Source of the DNA: DASQUK01 sp035641315
GTDB lineage: Bacteria; Actinomycetota; Acidimicrobiia; Acidimicrobiales; VFJN01
DNA length: 64,000 nucleotides
NCBI GenBank assembly: GCA_035641315.1
Contig: DASQUK010000193.1
Location: 1-64,000 of the forward strand
Direction of reading: 5' to 3'
The notes beneath the pieces are model-generated. The model was not told the origin of the DNA, did not search any database, and saw only the letters and a program-made list of their open reading frames with translations. Each line of letters opens with the position of its first letter. Position 1 is the stretch's first letter. Below are positions 53,684 to 62,959 of the stretch, in pieces. The position numbers were made by a program, and so were the translations under genes.

Positions 53684-55357
53684 TCAGAACCGGCTCGACC
53701 GGCGGAGGGACCGGGGACGCCCGTCGGGATCCACCACCAGCCGGTAGATGGGCTGCGCCCACCAGCCCGCCCACCACTTGACCCGCTCGGGCCGGTGGTG
53801 ACGGACGCGCCCCCGCGGTCGTGGACCTCGACACCCGTCGAGGTACCACTGGTCGAGCGCGTGGGCCGTGGCCCGCCAGGCATCGAAGGCTCGGGCGGGA
53901 TCGACCAGGTCGGGATCGTCGGGCGAGCGACCCAGGTGCTCGGCGGCCAGGCACAGGCGCAGCTCGCGGGCGAAGACCCGGGCCCCGTCCCCCATCCCCG
54001 CCGGGTCGCGGGGATCACGCCGGTCAAGGGTCTCGTCGAGCACGGCACAGCTGAGCTCGGAGTCGTGCGTCCACGAGCGCAGGTTGAGGTTGTCGGACCC
54101 GACGGTCGCCCATACGTCGTCGACGATGCATGCCTTGGCGTGGACGTAGACGGGTTCGCCCTCGTCGTTCTCGAGGTCGTAGACGGCAACCCGGTCGCCT
54201 CCGGCCCGACGCACGAGCCCGACGGCCTGCTCGTGGCCGACCAGCTCGGGCGGTTCGGACAGCGGGCCGCCCCGCTCGGGGAAGCGGGGCACCACCACGA
54301 TGAGCCGGAGGTCGGGGTGGAGGCGCAGGGCCTCCGCCAGCGTCTCGGCCACGGCCGCCGACCACAGGTACTGGTCCTCGATGTAGACGAGGCGACGCGC
54401 CCGCCCGAACGCCTTGCGGTAGGCCCGGGCCACGCTCCGCTCCCCGCGGGGGGCGAAGGGATACGGCGGCCGCTTCGACGGGTACGTACGCAGGACCTGG
54501 ACGGCGTGCGGGCCCGCTGCCGCAGCCGGGACCGCCGGCAATGGCGGGAGCGGCGCCGCGCGTCGGGGCTCGCGGGCGATCCTGGCGATCCGGGCCCGCC
54601 ACGGGTTCCGGTGGTCGAGCGGCGTTGGATCGTCCCAGCGCTCGCGGAAGGTGCGCGCCACGTCACCGATCGCCGGGCCGCGGACCTCGAGCTGGATGTC
54701 GTGCCAGCCGGGCACGTCGCCATAGCGGGGATCCAGCGCGATCGCCTGTGGGTCGCCCCGGTGGCGCTCGTCGTCGCGGCGTCCGTGGCACAGGTCGATG
54801 CCTCCGGCGAACGCGACGTCGTCGTCCTCGCGGCCGGAGTGGTGCACCAGCACGAGCTTCTGGTGATGTGACCCGGCTCGGCGCACCCGCTCGTCCAACA
54901 GCACCTCACCGCCGGCTTCGTTGACCGCCTCGGCCAGGTGGATCGCCTCCTGCTCGCTGAGGTGGGCCTGATCGGGATGCGACCTCCACACCAATCCCCG
55001 CACGTCGACGCCCCGGCCCAGCAGGTCGACGAGCACGTTGGCCAGCTCGGTGCCCTCGACCCCACCCAGGCGCTCGTCGCCGTCGCCCCGCCAGTCGGTG
55101 AACAGCACGAAGTCGCCCGAACGCAGGCCTCCGAGGGCGTCGAGCAACCGGGAGAAGTAGGAGGCACCGTGGACCAGCGCGGTCGCCTGGTTGCCTTCGG
55201 TCCATGCCCGGCCGTCGCCGCGCGCCCGGTCGATGTCGCTGTGGGGGTTGCCCCGCTCGTCGACGCCCAGGAACCAGCGCGCGGCGGCGGGGTCGGGCCC
55301 GGCTAGTTGACGCCATCGAGTATCGGCGTCCCGACGCCTGGGTACCACCTCCGCCAT
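53684..55357 (-). CDS. Phospholipase D-family protein
   Basis: 557 aa. Two HKD-type motifs: HHQKLVLV...GGIDL and HAKACIVDD...GSDNLN. EDQYLWS between them is typical of PLD superfamily members. No signal peptide. The start is uncertain because its ATG overlaps the ATG of the divergent GPGG gene at a CCATGG site; GTG 55348 is possible. Confidence 0.8.
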   Translation of the reverse strand: MAEVVPRRRDADTRWRQLAGPDPAAARWFLGVDERGNPHSDIDRARGDGRAWTEGNQATALVHGASYFSRLLDALGGLRSGDFVLFTDWRGDGDERLGGVEGTELANVLVDLLGRGVDVRGLVWRSHPDQAHLSEQEAIHLAEAVNEAGGEVLLDERVRRAGSHHQKLVLVHHSGREDDDVAFAGGIDLCHGRRDDERHRGDPQAIALDPRYGDVPGWHDIQLEVRGPAIGDVARTFRERWDDPTPLDHRNPWRARIARIAREPRRAAPLPPLPAVPAAAAGPHAVQVLRTYPSKRPPYPFAPRGERSVARAYRKAFGRARRLVYIEDQYLWSAAVAETLAEALRLHPDLRLIVVVPRFPERGGPLSEPPELVGHEQAVGLVRRAGGDRVAVYDLENDEGEPVYVHAKACIVDDVWATVGSDNLNLRSWTHDSELSCAVLDETLDRRDPRDPAGMGDGARVFARELRLCLAAEHLGRSPDDPDLVDPARAFDAWRATAHALDQWYLDGCRGPRPRGRVRHHRPERVKWWAGWWAQPIYRLVVDPDGRPRSLRRSSRF

Positions 55358-55610
55358 GGCACTCATCCTGTGGATCATTGCGGTGATCTTGGTCATCGCG
55401 GGCATCGTCCAAGTCCTCCAGGGCCAAGTGGTCCTCGGCATCGTCCTCGTGGTCGTCGGCCTGCTGGTGGGGCCGGGGGGCGTCTCGATCTTCGCCGCGG
55501 CGCCGACGTTGAGCGGGGTGTTCCCGACCCTGCGTCGGCACCGCCTCCGGTCCCTGGAGGTGGGCCCGCCCCCTCCGGGCAGCCGGGTCGGGGCCGGCGT
55601 CGGGGCCTGA
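55356..55610 (+). CDS. GPGG-motif small membrane protein with C-terminal extension
   Basis: 84 aa. Two short hydrophobic segments (LILWIIAVILVIAGIVQVLQG, VLGIVLVVVGLLVGPGG) with the GPGG motif near residue 40, which defines the family. Members are usually about 50 aa; here an extra 35 basic/proline-rich residues follow. The start overlaps the divergent phospholipase start. Confidence 0.75.
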   Translation: MALILWIIAVILVIAGIVQVLQGQVVLGIVLVVVGLLVGPGGVSIFAAAPTLSGVFPTLRRHRLRSLEVGPPPPGSRVGAGVGA

Positions 55611-55613
55611 CGG

Positions 55614-56798
55614 TCAGGGCTGGAGGACGACCTTGATCGTCCCGTCCTGCTTCGCCTGGAACCGGGCGTAGGCCTGGGGGGCGTCGTCGAGCGGCAGCCG
55701 GTGGGTCACGAAGTCGTCGAGCCCGAAGACGTCGTCGTCCCGCTCGAGCAGCGGCAGGATCTCGGGGACCCAGCGCTTCACGTGCGCTTGGCCCATGCGG
55801 ATCTGCACGCCCTTGTCGAACAGGTCGAGCATCGGGAGCGGATCGGCGGCCCCGCCGTACACGCCGACGATCGACACCGTGCCACCCCGGCGCACGGTGT
55901 CGACCGCGGTGCGCAGCGCGGCCAGCCGATCCATTCCCGCCCGCCGAGCCAGCGGCTCGCTCATCGCCTTGGGCAGCGCCGCGGCGGCCCGCTGCATGGC
56001 GGCGGCGAGCGGGGCACCGTGCGCCTCCATGCCGACGGCGTCGACGACGGCGTCCGGGCCCCGTCCCTTGGTGAGGTCCCGTAGCGCCTCGGCCGGGTCG
56101 TCGGTCGACGCCGTGTCGACGGTCTCCGCGCCGTGACGTTCGGCCATGGCCAGGCGCTCGGGGACGAGGTCAACGCCGAACACCCGCTGCACGCCGCGCT
56201 GGCGAGCTGCCCGCACCACCATCTGGCCGATGGGGCCGAGTCCGAGGACGGCGAGCGATCCGCCGGGGGCCACGTCGGCGAACGCCACCGCCTGCCACGC
56301 CGTGGGCAACACGTCGGAGAGGAACAAGAAGCGGTCGTCGGGCGGGCCGTCGGGCACCTTGATGGGACCGAACTGGGCTTGCGGCACCCGCAGCAGCTCC
56401 GCCTGGGCGCCCGGAACGTGTCCGTAGAGCTTGGTGTAGCCGAACAGGGCCGCGCCCTTGCCGTGCTCGTGCACCTGCGTCGTCTCGCACTGGGCATAGA
56501 GCTGCCGGTCGCACATGAAGCACGAGCCGCAGGAGATGTTGAAGGGGATCACCACCCGGTCGCCAGGGGCCACGTGGCGTACGTCCCGACCGACCTCGAC
56601 CACCCGGCCCATCGGCTCGTGCCCAAGGATGTCGCCGGGCTCCATGAACATGGCCAGCGGCCGGTACAGGTGCAGGTCCGACCCGCATATGGCGGTGGAC
56701 GTGATCTCGACGATGGCGTCGGTCGGCTGCTCGATGCGGGGATCCGCGACGTCCTCGACACGGACGTCCTCGAAGCCCTGCCACGTCAGTGCTCTCAT
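55614..56798 (-). CDS. Zinc-dependent medium-chain alcohol dehydrogenase
   Basis: 394 aa. Catalytic zinc site C38 (AICGSDLHLY), the HE pair in LGHEPMG, structural zinc CGSCFMCDRQLYAQC and a Rossmann fold GLGPIGQMVV. Resembles the glutathione-independent formaldehyde dehydrogenase/ADH group. Substrate unknown. Convergent with the GPGG gene. Confidence 0.82.
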   Translation of the reverse strand: MRALTWQGFEDVRVEDVADPRIEQPTDAIVEITSTAICGSDLHLYRPLAMFMEPGDILGHEPMGRVVEVGRDVRHVAPGDRVVIPFNISCGSCFMCDRQLYAQCETTQVHEHGKGAALFGYTKLYGHVPGAQAELLRVPQAQFGPIKVPDGPPDDRFLFLSDVLPTAWQAVAFADVAPGGSLAVLGLGPIGQMVVRAARQRGVQRVFGVDLVPERLAMAERHGAETVDTASTDDPAEALRDLTKGRGPDAVVDAVGMEAHGAPLAAAMQRAAAALPKAMSEPLARRAGMDRLAALRTAVDTVRRGGTVSIVGVYGGAADPLPMLDLFDKGVQIRMGQAHVKRWVPEILPLLERDDDVFGLDDFVTHRLPLDDAPQAYARFQAKQDGTIKVVLQP

Positions 56799-56852
56799 CC
56801 CAGACCTCCTCGATGGCGTCTTCGAAGCGTCTTCGACCGCGGCCGCGGTCCG

Positions 56853-57521
56853 TCAGCCCGCAGGCAGGGCGAACCGTGGGTCGCGGCTGCCGGCCTTTCG
56901 GGCCAGCGTCAGGTGCCCGCCGAGGTAGCCGCCGGCGATCGCCGCCAGTCCCCCGGCCACGCCCAGGGCAACGCCCCGCAGGTGGTGACCCCGCCGGCGG
57001 GCAACGAACGAGGCGCCGTACAGGGCCAGCCCGATCGTGTTGGCGTTGGCGTGGACGACGCCAACCCGCCGGGCCGGCCGGTCGACGTGCAGCCACTCGG
57101 CGAGCCCGGTGGCGGCGGTGGGCACCGCAGCGGCCACCCCGACGCCGATCAGTCGCCGGGCCGCCGGTCGGGCGGATCGACCCCCGATGAAGTCGAGCAA
57201 CGAGCCGCTCATCCACATGCCCAGCGGCAGGTCGGTCAGGAGGGGGTGGACGGCGTGGCCCAGCCAGGTGCCGGTGAGCACGTCGTGCGCACGACCGGGC
57301 GGTGCGACGGCCCGCGCCAGCCGCTCCACGACCTTGCCGGGGCCGTCCCATGCCTCGGATGCCTCGATGCGGTGGATGGTGTCCACCAGTGCCGGCGGCG
57401 TCGACGGCCCCCGAGCCGGGCCGGCGTCGTGGGCATCGACCCCGGCGGCCGGCCCGGTGCGTGGCTCCCGCCCGCCCGCAGCCCGGTGTGGGTGCTCAGC
57501 GGCCGGGGTTGCGGAGGACAT
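56853..57521 (-). CDS. DUF2231 membrane protein
   Basis: 222 aa. Disordered N-terminus (1-45), then four membrane helices with HPLLTDLPLGMWMSGSLLDFIGG and VVHANANTIGLALYGASFVAR, typical of DUF2231. The start is uncertain. It lies 54 bases upstream of the alcohol dehydrogenase gene, probably in one operon with it. Confidence 0.72.
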   Translation of the reverse strand: MSSATPAAEHPHRAAGGREPRTGPAAGVDAHDAGPARGPSTPPALVDTIHRIEASEAWDGPGKVVERLARAVAPPGRAHDVLTGTWLGHAVHPLLTDLPLGMWMSGSLLDFIGGRSARPAARRLIGVGVAAAVPTAATGLAEWLHVDRPARRVGVVHANANTIGLALYGASFVARRRGHHLRGVALGVAGGLAAIAGGYLGGHLTLARKAGSRDPRFALPAG

Positions 57522-57624
57522 CGCGGGTCGTGGCCATGGTGGGCTCCTCGTCTGGCCCGCGGCTACCCCCGCCCGACCGGGCGAAACGCCCGCCGGGCAC
57601 GTCCACGCTTGGGGGACTGGTGCC

Positions 57625-58461
57625 ATGGGTACCCCTGGGGGCGTGGAACGTGTGGTGCTGGTGACCGGTGCGGGCTCGGGGATCGGCCTGGCGACCGCGG
57701 TGGAGGCGGCCCGGCTGGGGTTCACGGCGGTGGCCGCGGTCCATCGCGAGGACCAGACCGAGGCCGTGCGCACGGCCGCCCGGGCGGCGGGGGTCGAGGT
57801 CGAGGTGGAGACGCTGGACGTGACCGAGGACCGACAGGCCCGCGAGGTGATCGAACGGCGCCGGCCCTGGGGTCTGGTCAACAACGCGGGGCTGCTGTGG
57901 CCGGGCCTGCTGGCGGAGCAGTCGCCCGACGAGGCCCGCCGCCACCTCGACGTGATGCTCCTGGCGCCGATGTGCCTGGCGCAGCTGGCCCTTCCGGCCA
58001 TGCGGCGCCGGGGTGAGGGCCGCATCGTCAACGTGTCGTCGATCGCCGGCGACACCAATGGCCCGATGCTGGGCTGGTACGAGGCGGCCAAGCGGGGCCT
58101 GAGCACGCTCAGCGATGCCCTGCGTCCCGAGGTGGCCGGTTGGGGCGTCGACGTCGTCCTCGTCGAACCCGGTCCTTTCGCCACCCCCATATGGGACAAA
58201 GCGGCGGCGCGGCTGCGGGAACGGCGCGCGGCCTCGTCCGAACCCGAGGTCTACGACCGCACCCTCGGCGTGCTCGACGGCCTCGCCCGCCGGTCCGGTG
58301 ACCCCCGGGAGGTGGCCGAGGTCATCGGGGAGGCGCTGCGGGCGGGGCGGCCCCGCTTCCACTACCGCGTCGGCGCCAACGCCGGCCTGGTGGCGGGGCT
58401 GGCGCACGCCGTCCCGACCAGCGTCAAGGACCGGTTCACGCGCGCCGTGGCAGGTCTGTGA
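57625..58461 (+). CDS. Short-chain dehydrogenase/reductase
   Basis: 278 aa. TGAGSGIG cofactor motif, NNAG, IVNVSSIAG and the YEAAK active site (Y in WYEAAKRGL). GTG at 57643 is an alternative start. It overlaps the next gene's ATG (TGATG). Confidence 0.82.
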   Translation: MGTPGGVERVVLVTGAGSGIGLATAVEAARLGFTAVAAVHREDQTEAVRTAARAAGVEVEVETLDVTEDRQAREVIERRRPWGLVNNAGLLWPGLLAEQSPDEARRHLDVMLLAPMCLAQLALPAMRRRGEGRIVNVSSIAGDTNGPMLGWYEAAKRGLSTLSDALRPEVAGWGVDVVLVEPGPFATPIWDKAAARLRERRAASSEPEVYDRTLGVLDGLARRSGDPREVAEVIGEALRAGRPRFHYRVGANAGLVAGLAHAVPTSVKDRFTRAVAGL

Positions 58462-58919
58462 TGGCCACCGTCGAGCGGGTGGTGCAGGCACCGCCGGACG
58501 CCGTGGCGGCCGTGCTGGCGGACGCCCGCAGCTACGACGGCGTGGTCGTCGGCAGCAAGCGGATCCGCTGGTTCGACGCCCGCTGGCCCGAGCCGGGGAC
58601 GCGGTTCCACCACAGCGTGGGCTTCGGGCTCCTGCACATCCGCGACCACACCACCGTGGCGCAGGACCAGCTGCCCGCCCGGCTGCTGTTGACCGCCGGC
58701 ATGGGACCGCTCGGCAAGGCCGAGGTCGACTTCACGCTGACGCCCGTCGACGGCGGGACCCGGGTGGGGATGCGGGAGGAACCGGTGTCCGGGCCGATCA
58801 AGGCCGTGTGGTCGTCGCCCCTCGCCGCCGCCATGCGCGTGCGCAACGCCCGAGCGTTGCGGCGGCTGGACAAGCTGGCACGCGCTCGGGCCGCGCTGCG
58901 GGATCCCGCTCGGGAGTGA
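58461..58919 (+). CDS. SRPBCC-family (polyketide cyclase-like) protein
   Basis: 152 aa. ERVVQAPPDAVAAVLADARSY opening, VGFGLLHIRDHTTV strands, and a final helix. Ligand-binding fold co-expressed with the SDR; the two may act on one hydrophobic substrate. Confidence 0.75.
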   Translation: MATVERVVQAPPDAVAAVLADARSYDGVVVGSKRIRWFDARWPEPGTRFHHSVGFGLLHIRDHTTVAQDQLPARLLLTAGMGPLGKAEVDFTLTPVDGGTRVGMREEPVSGPIKAVWSSPLAAAMRVRNARALRRLDKLARARAALRDPARE

Positions 58920-58922
58920 CCG

Positions 58923-60047
58923 GTGGCGGTGTCCGAGGTCGATGTCGCGGTGTTCGAGGTCGATGTCGCAGGTCCGGGGTTCGGGCGGCGTCGCTGCGGG
59001 CGGGGCTTCGTCTACCTGGACTGCCAGGGCAAGCGGATCTCCGACCCCGACGTCGTCGCCCGGATCAAGGCGCTGGCCATCCCGCCGGCGTGGACCGACG
59101 TGTGGGTCTGCCCGCACCCGCGGGGACACATCCAGGCCGTGGGCGTCGACGCCCGGAACCGGCGCCAGTACCGCTACCACGACGAGTGGCGGGCCGCCCG
59201 CGACCGGGACAAGCACGACCGGATGCTCGACCTGGCCCGGGCGCTGCCTCGCTTGCGGCGGCGGCTGCGCCGCGACCTCGTGACAGAGGACATGGGACCC
59301 GATCGCGTGCTGGCCGCCGCCGTACGTCTGCTGCAGCTCGGCCTGTTCCGGGTCGGCGGCGAGGCCTACGCCGTCGACAACGGCAGCTACGGGCTCGCCA
59401 CCCTGCACAAGCGCCACCTGCGGATCCGGGGCGACGAGCTGCGGTTCGACTACCCCGCCAAGGGCGGCCAGCGACGCATCGTCGTCGTGCGCGACCCCCA
59501 GGTCGCCGAGGTGGTCCGGGCGCTGAAGCGCCGCCGGGGCGGCGGCCGGGAGCTGCTCGCCTACAAGGACGCCCGGGGGCGCTGGGTCGACCTCCGAACC
59601 CCTGACATCAACCGCTACCTCCAGGAAGCGCTCGGTCCCGACTTCTCCACCAAGGACTTCCGGACGTGGACCGCGACCGTGCTCGCCGCCGTGGCTCTAG
59701 CGGCCGAGGAGGACGCCGAGACCGATCGCCAGCGACGCAGGGCCGTGATCCGCGTGGTGCGCGACGTCGCCCGCCTGCTCGGCAACACGCCCGCCGTCGC
59801 CCGCGGCTCCTACGTCGACCCCCGGGTCATCGAGCGCTACACGGACGGCGAGACGGTCGGCGACATCCTCGATGACCGCCACGTCGAGACGGTCGCAGAC
59901 GAGGTGAGCGGCGCCTCCGACAGGGACGGCGACGGCGGCCAAGGCGACGACGAGAACGTGGCCGCGCTCGACGGCGTCCCCGAATCGCTGCTCGCCGAGA
60001 TCGAGGCCGCCGTCGTCGACCTCATCGACGGCTCATCGAGCCGGTGA
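58923..60047 (+). CDS. DNA topoisomerase IB (poxvirus type)
   Basis: 374 aa. N-terminal domain RGFVYLDCQGKRISDPDVVARIKALAIPPAWTDVWVCP, catalytic core with RVGGEAYAVDNGSYGLATL, KDFRTWTATVLAA, and the catalytic tyrosine Y297 in RGSYVDPRV. Relaxes supercoils by nicking one strand. GTG start; a 21-bp tandem duplication at 58931-58972 encodes the repeated EVDVAVFEVDVAG at the N-terminus, so the real start may be slightly later. Confidence 0.85.
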   Translation: MAVSEVDVAVFEVDVAGPGFGRRRCGRGFVYLDCQGKRISDPDVVARIKALAIPPAWTDVWVCPHPRGHIQAVGVDARNRRQYRYHDEWRAARDRDKHDRMLDLARALPRLRRRLRRDLVTEDMGPDRVLAAAVRLLQLGLFRVGGEAYAVDNGSYGLATLHKRHLRIRGDELRFDYPAKGGQRRIVVVRDPQVAEVVRALKRRRGGGRELLAYKDARGRWVDLRTPDINRYLQEALGPDFSTKDFRTWTATVLAAVALAAEEDAETDRQRRRAVIRVVRDVARLLGNTPAVARGSYVDPRVIERYTDGETVGDILDDRHVETVADEVSGASDRDGDGGQGDDENVAALDGVPESLLAEIEAAVVDLIDGSSSR

Positions 60048-60089
60048 CGTGCACCAGTCATCGAGCCGGTGACGTGCACCAGTCATCGA
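60034..60089. repeat. 25-bp tandem repeat at the topoisomerase stop
   Basis: CATCGAGCCGGTGACGTGCA-CCAGT is repeated at 60034-60058 and 60059-60083, with a third partial copy to 60089. It overlaps the topoisomerase stop. Confidence 0.8.
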
Positions 60090-60095
60090 CAGGTT

Positions 60096-60137
60096 TCGGT
60101 ACAGGAATGGTCGCCCCAGCGACCATTCCTGTACCGA
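60096..60137. terminator. Perfect 19-bp hairpin between convergent genes
   Basis: TCGGTACAGGAATGGTCGC (60096-60114) pairs exactly with 60119-60137; loop CCCA. It lies between topoisomerase IB and the minus-strand monooxygenase gene. The strongest stem-loop in the window; likely bidirectional terminator. Confidence 0.65.
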
Positions 60138-60163
60138 GAACGCGGTGTGGGACTGGGGGGCGA

Positions 60164-61324
60164 TCAGTCCTCGAGCTGGCGGGCCAGCGACCGGCTGGCT
60201 TCGATGAACTCGTCGACCATGTCGTAGACGATCTGAGCGGCCGGCTTCGACCGGTTCATGGTGCCGACGACCTGGCCGACGAAGTAGTTGGCCAGCTTCT
60301 CGGCACCGGACCCCTTCCGGAACGCGGCCCGGTCGATGCGCCGGAGCGCCTCGTCGACGAGCACCGGCTGCATGGGCATGCCGAGCGGCGCCGGGGTCTT
60401 GGGGTCGTCCCACTCGTCTGTCCAGGCGCTGCGGAGCTGGCGGGCGGGCTTGCCCGTGCGCGACCGCGACCGGACCGTGTCGGCCGAGCCGGCGGCCAGG
60501 AACTTCTCCTTGACCACCGGGTTGGTCTCGGCCTCGTCGGTGGTCAGCCACACCGATCCGCACCACACGCCGGCGGCGCCGAGGGCCATGGCCGCGGCCA
60601 TCTGCCGCCCGCGGCCGATGCCGCCGGCGCCCAGCACCGGCGTGTCGCCGACGGCGTCGACGATCTCGGGCAGCAGCACCATGGTCGCGATCTCGCCGGT
60701 GTGGCCCCCGGCCTCGTAGCCTTGGGCCACGATGAGGTCGACGCCGGCGGCCACGTGGCGCTCGGCGTGGTGGACCGCCCCGGCCAACGCACCGATGCGG
60801 CGGCCCTCGGCCTTGGCCCGCTCGATCATGGTCGCCGTCGGCGGGCCGAGCGCGTTGACCACCAGGGTGGTGCGGTAGGCGAGCGCGATGTCTAGTTGTG
60901 GCTCGGCCCGCTCGGCGGAGAAGATCATGCCGGCACCGGCACCGGCGTCGTCGACGGGACCGCCCCCCTCGGTCGGGCCGGCCGGCGAATCGGGCAGGTC
61001 GGGCACCTCGTAGCGACGGAGGATGTCGTCGACGAAGGCGACGTGCTCGGGCGGGATGAGCTCCCGGACGGCCTTGATGGGCAGGCCGCCCTCCTCGGCG
61101 CCGACGTAGCGCAGGGGCACGATGACGTCGACGCCGTAGGGGCGCTCCCCCACCTCGGCCTCGATCCAGGCGAGGTCGATGTCCAGCTGCTCGGGCGAGT
61201 GCGCGGCGGCGCCCAGCACGCCCATCCCGCCGGCCTTGGTGACGGCGGCCACCACGTCACGGCAGTGGCTGAAGGCGAAGATGGGCAGGTCGATGCCGAA
61301 CATCTCGGTGACGGCGGTACGCAT
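60164..61324 (-). CDS. Nitronate monooxygenase-family flavoprotein
   Basis: 386 aa. FMN-binding TIM barrel: LPIFAFSHCRDVVAAVTKAGGMGVLG, VAQGYEAGGHTGEI, VLGAGGIGRGRQMAAAMALGAAGVWCGS. Last gene of the five-gene minus-strand operon. It directly follows the hydratase stop (TAGATG). Substrate probably not a nitroalkane. Confidence 0.8.
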   Translation of the reverse strand: MRTAVTEMFGIDLPIFAFSHCRDVVAAVTKAGGMGVLGAAAHSPEQLDIDLAWIEAEVGERPYGVDVIVPLRYVGAEEGGLPIKAVRELIPPEHVAFVDDILRRYEVPDLPDSPAGPTEGGGPVDDAGAGAGMIFSAERAEPQLDIALAYRTTLVVNALGPPTATMIERAKAEGRRIGALAGAVHHAERHVAAGVDLIVAQGYEAGGHTGEIATMVLLPEIVDAVGDTPVLGAGGIGRGRQMAAAMALGAAGVWCGSVWLTTDEAETNPVVKEKFLAAGSADTVRSRSRTGKPARQLRSAWTDEWDDPKTPAPLGMPMQPVLVDEALRRIDRAAFRKGSGAEKLANYFVGQVVGTMNRSKPAAQIVYDMVDEFIEASRSLARQLED

Positions 61325-62125
61325 CTATTGGGCTCCTTTGCCGGGCGCAGGGTGGACCCACGCGGCCGGGCGCTTCTCCAGGAAGGCTCTCATGCCCTCG
61401 GCGGCCTCGTCCCCCGCAAACAGCTGGGCCGACAGCTCGGCGGTCCAGCGGAACGCCTCGTCGACCGGGGTCCCCGGCACCTCCGCCAGCAGCCGCTTGG
61501 CCGCGGCGATGGCCTCGGGCCCACCGGCGAGGAGGTCGGTGACGACGGCGTCGACGGCGGCGTCCAGCTCGTCGGCGGGCACGGCGGCGTTGATGAGCCC
61601 CATGCGCGCCGCCTCGCTGGCGGGGAAGCGGTTGCCGCGCAGGAAGGCCGCGCGGGCGTCGGCGGGCCGCAGCTTCGGCAGGCACACGACCGAGATGACC
61701 CCCGGCGCCACGCCCACGCGCACCTCGGTGAAGCCGAACTTGGCGTCGTCGGTGGCGACCGAGACGTCCATGGCGGCGGCCAGGCCCATGCCGCCGGCGA
61801 CGCAGTGGCCGGCGATGCGGCCCACATAGGGCTTGGGCGAGCGGGCGAACCGGCCGAACAGCTCGTTGGGGCTGCGGACCGCCGCCGGACCTTTGCCCGG
61901 GCGGGCGGCCGATCCCGACGACCGCTCGGACAGGTTGGCGCCGGCGCAGAACACGTTCCCCGTATTGGTGAGGACCACCACCCGCACCTCCGGGTCGGCA
62001 TCGGCGGCGTCGAGCGCGTCGGTGAGCTCGCGCACCAGCCGTTCCCCGAGGGCGTTGCGGTTGGCTTCGTCCGCCAGGGTGACGGTGAGCACCCCGCCGA
62101 CGAGCTCGGTCTCGACGACGCTCAC
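61325..62125 (-). CDS. Enoyl-CoA hydratase/isomerase-family protein
   Basis: 266 aa. Crotonase fold with NALGERLVREL, the oxyanion-hole segment FCAGANLSE, VAGGMGLAAAMDVSVATDDAKFGFTEVRVG and a final KRPAAW helix. Acts on an acyl-CoA intermediate; co-transcribed with TIGR03084 and an AtuA-like gene. Confidence 0.82.
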   Translation of the reverse strand: MSVVETELVGGVLTVTLADEANRNALGERLVRELTDALDAADADPEVRVVVLTNTGNVFCAGANLSERSSGSAARPGKGPAAVRSPNELFGRFARSPKPYVGRIAGHCVAGGMGLAAAMDVSVATDDAKFGFTEVRVGVAPGVISVVCLPKLRPADARAAFLRGNRFPASEAARMGLINAAVPADELDAAVDAVVTDLLAGGPEAIAAAKRLLAEVPGTPVDEAFRWTAELSAQLFAGDEAAEGMRAFLEKRPAAWVHPAPGKGAQ

Positions 62126-62126
62126 G

Positions 62127-62930
62127 TCACGCCCTCGTGCCGGGACGCGGGCCGTCGGTAGGTGGGCCGGCGAACGCCTGGGCCTTCTCCAGCCAGTCGC
62201 GGGCCAGCGCGCCCGTGACCTCGAGGGCCGTGTCGTCCACGTGGCGGCGCTGGGTCACCACGAGGCAGAAGTCCTCGGCCGGCCCGGTGACGACGCTGGC
62301 GTCGTGGTCGTCTTGGCCATCGCCGAACCGCCAGACAGCGCCCGATGGCGCGGTGAGCTCGACCCTCACGCCGCCGGCGGGTGGTTCGAGGCCGCGGTTC
62401 ATGTAGCTCCAGCCCCGGGTGATGACCCCCAGCTGGGCGATGTGGCGGAGCCGGTCGGTGGCGGGGCGCGCGGCGCCCACGGCGTCGACCACGTCTTGGC
62501 CGTGGGCCCAGCACTCCATGAGCCGAGCCGTCAGGAACGACCGGGCGCCCATCGGCGGCCCGTACCACGCGACCCGCGTGCCGTCCTCGAGCTTGTCGGC
62601 GGCTTGGCCGAGCCGGCACCGGTTGGTCCGCCAAGCCGCGAGCAGCTCAGTCGGGGCCAGTTGGCGCTGGAGCATGAGATCGTCGGCATGGTCGCCGGCG
62701 TCCCGCAGCTCCTTCACCGAGGCGCGGAAGGCGTCCGGGTCGGTGATGGCGAGGACGGCGGTGCCGTCGAAGTACGTGAGGTGCCCGATCTGATCGGCCA
62801 CGCTCCAGCCGAGACTCGGCGTGGCCAGCCGCCACTGGATGTCGGTCAGGCCCGCGACGACCGCGTCGAGGGCGTCCTGCTCGGCGCGCAGGTCGGCGGT
62901 GACTTCGGACAGCGGGGGACGTGCGCTCAT
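62127..62930 (-). CDS. TIGR03084-family metal-binding protein (DinB/MDMPI-like)
   Basis: 267 aa. DinB-like bundle: LSEVTADLRAEQDALDAVVAGL, HLTYFDGTAVLA, and LMECWAHGQDVVDAV giving a likely metal triad (H, H/E). The C-terminal 100 residues are the MDMPI-C type. ATG with AAGGG upstream. Begins just after the 63-bp repeat. Confidence 0.8.
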   Translation of the reverse strand: MSARPPLSEVTADLRAEQDALDAVVAGLTDIQWRLATPSLGWSVADQIGHLTYFDGTAVLAITDPDAFRASVKELRDAGDHADDLMLQRQLAPTELLAAWRTNRCRLGQAADKLEDGTRVAWYGPPMGARSFLTARLMECWAHGQDVVDAVGAARPATDRLRHIAQLGVITRGWSYMNRGLEPPAGGVRVELTAPSGAVWRFGDGQDDHDASVVTGPAEDFCLVVTQRRHVDDTALEVTGALARDWLEKAQAFAGPPTDGPRPGTRA

Positions 62931-62959
62931 CGGTGCACCCTTCGGGCAGCGCCAATGAG

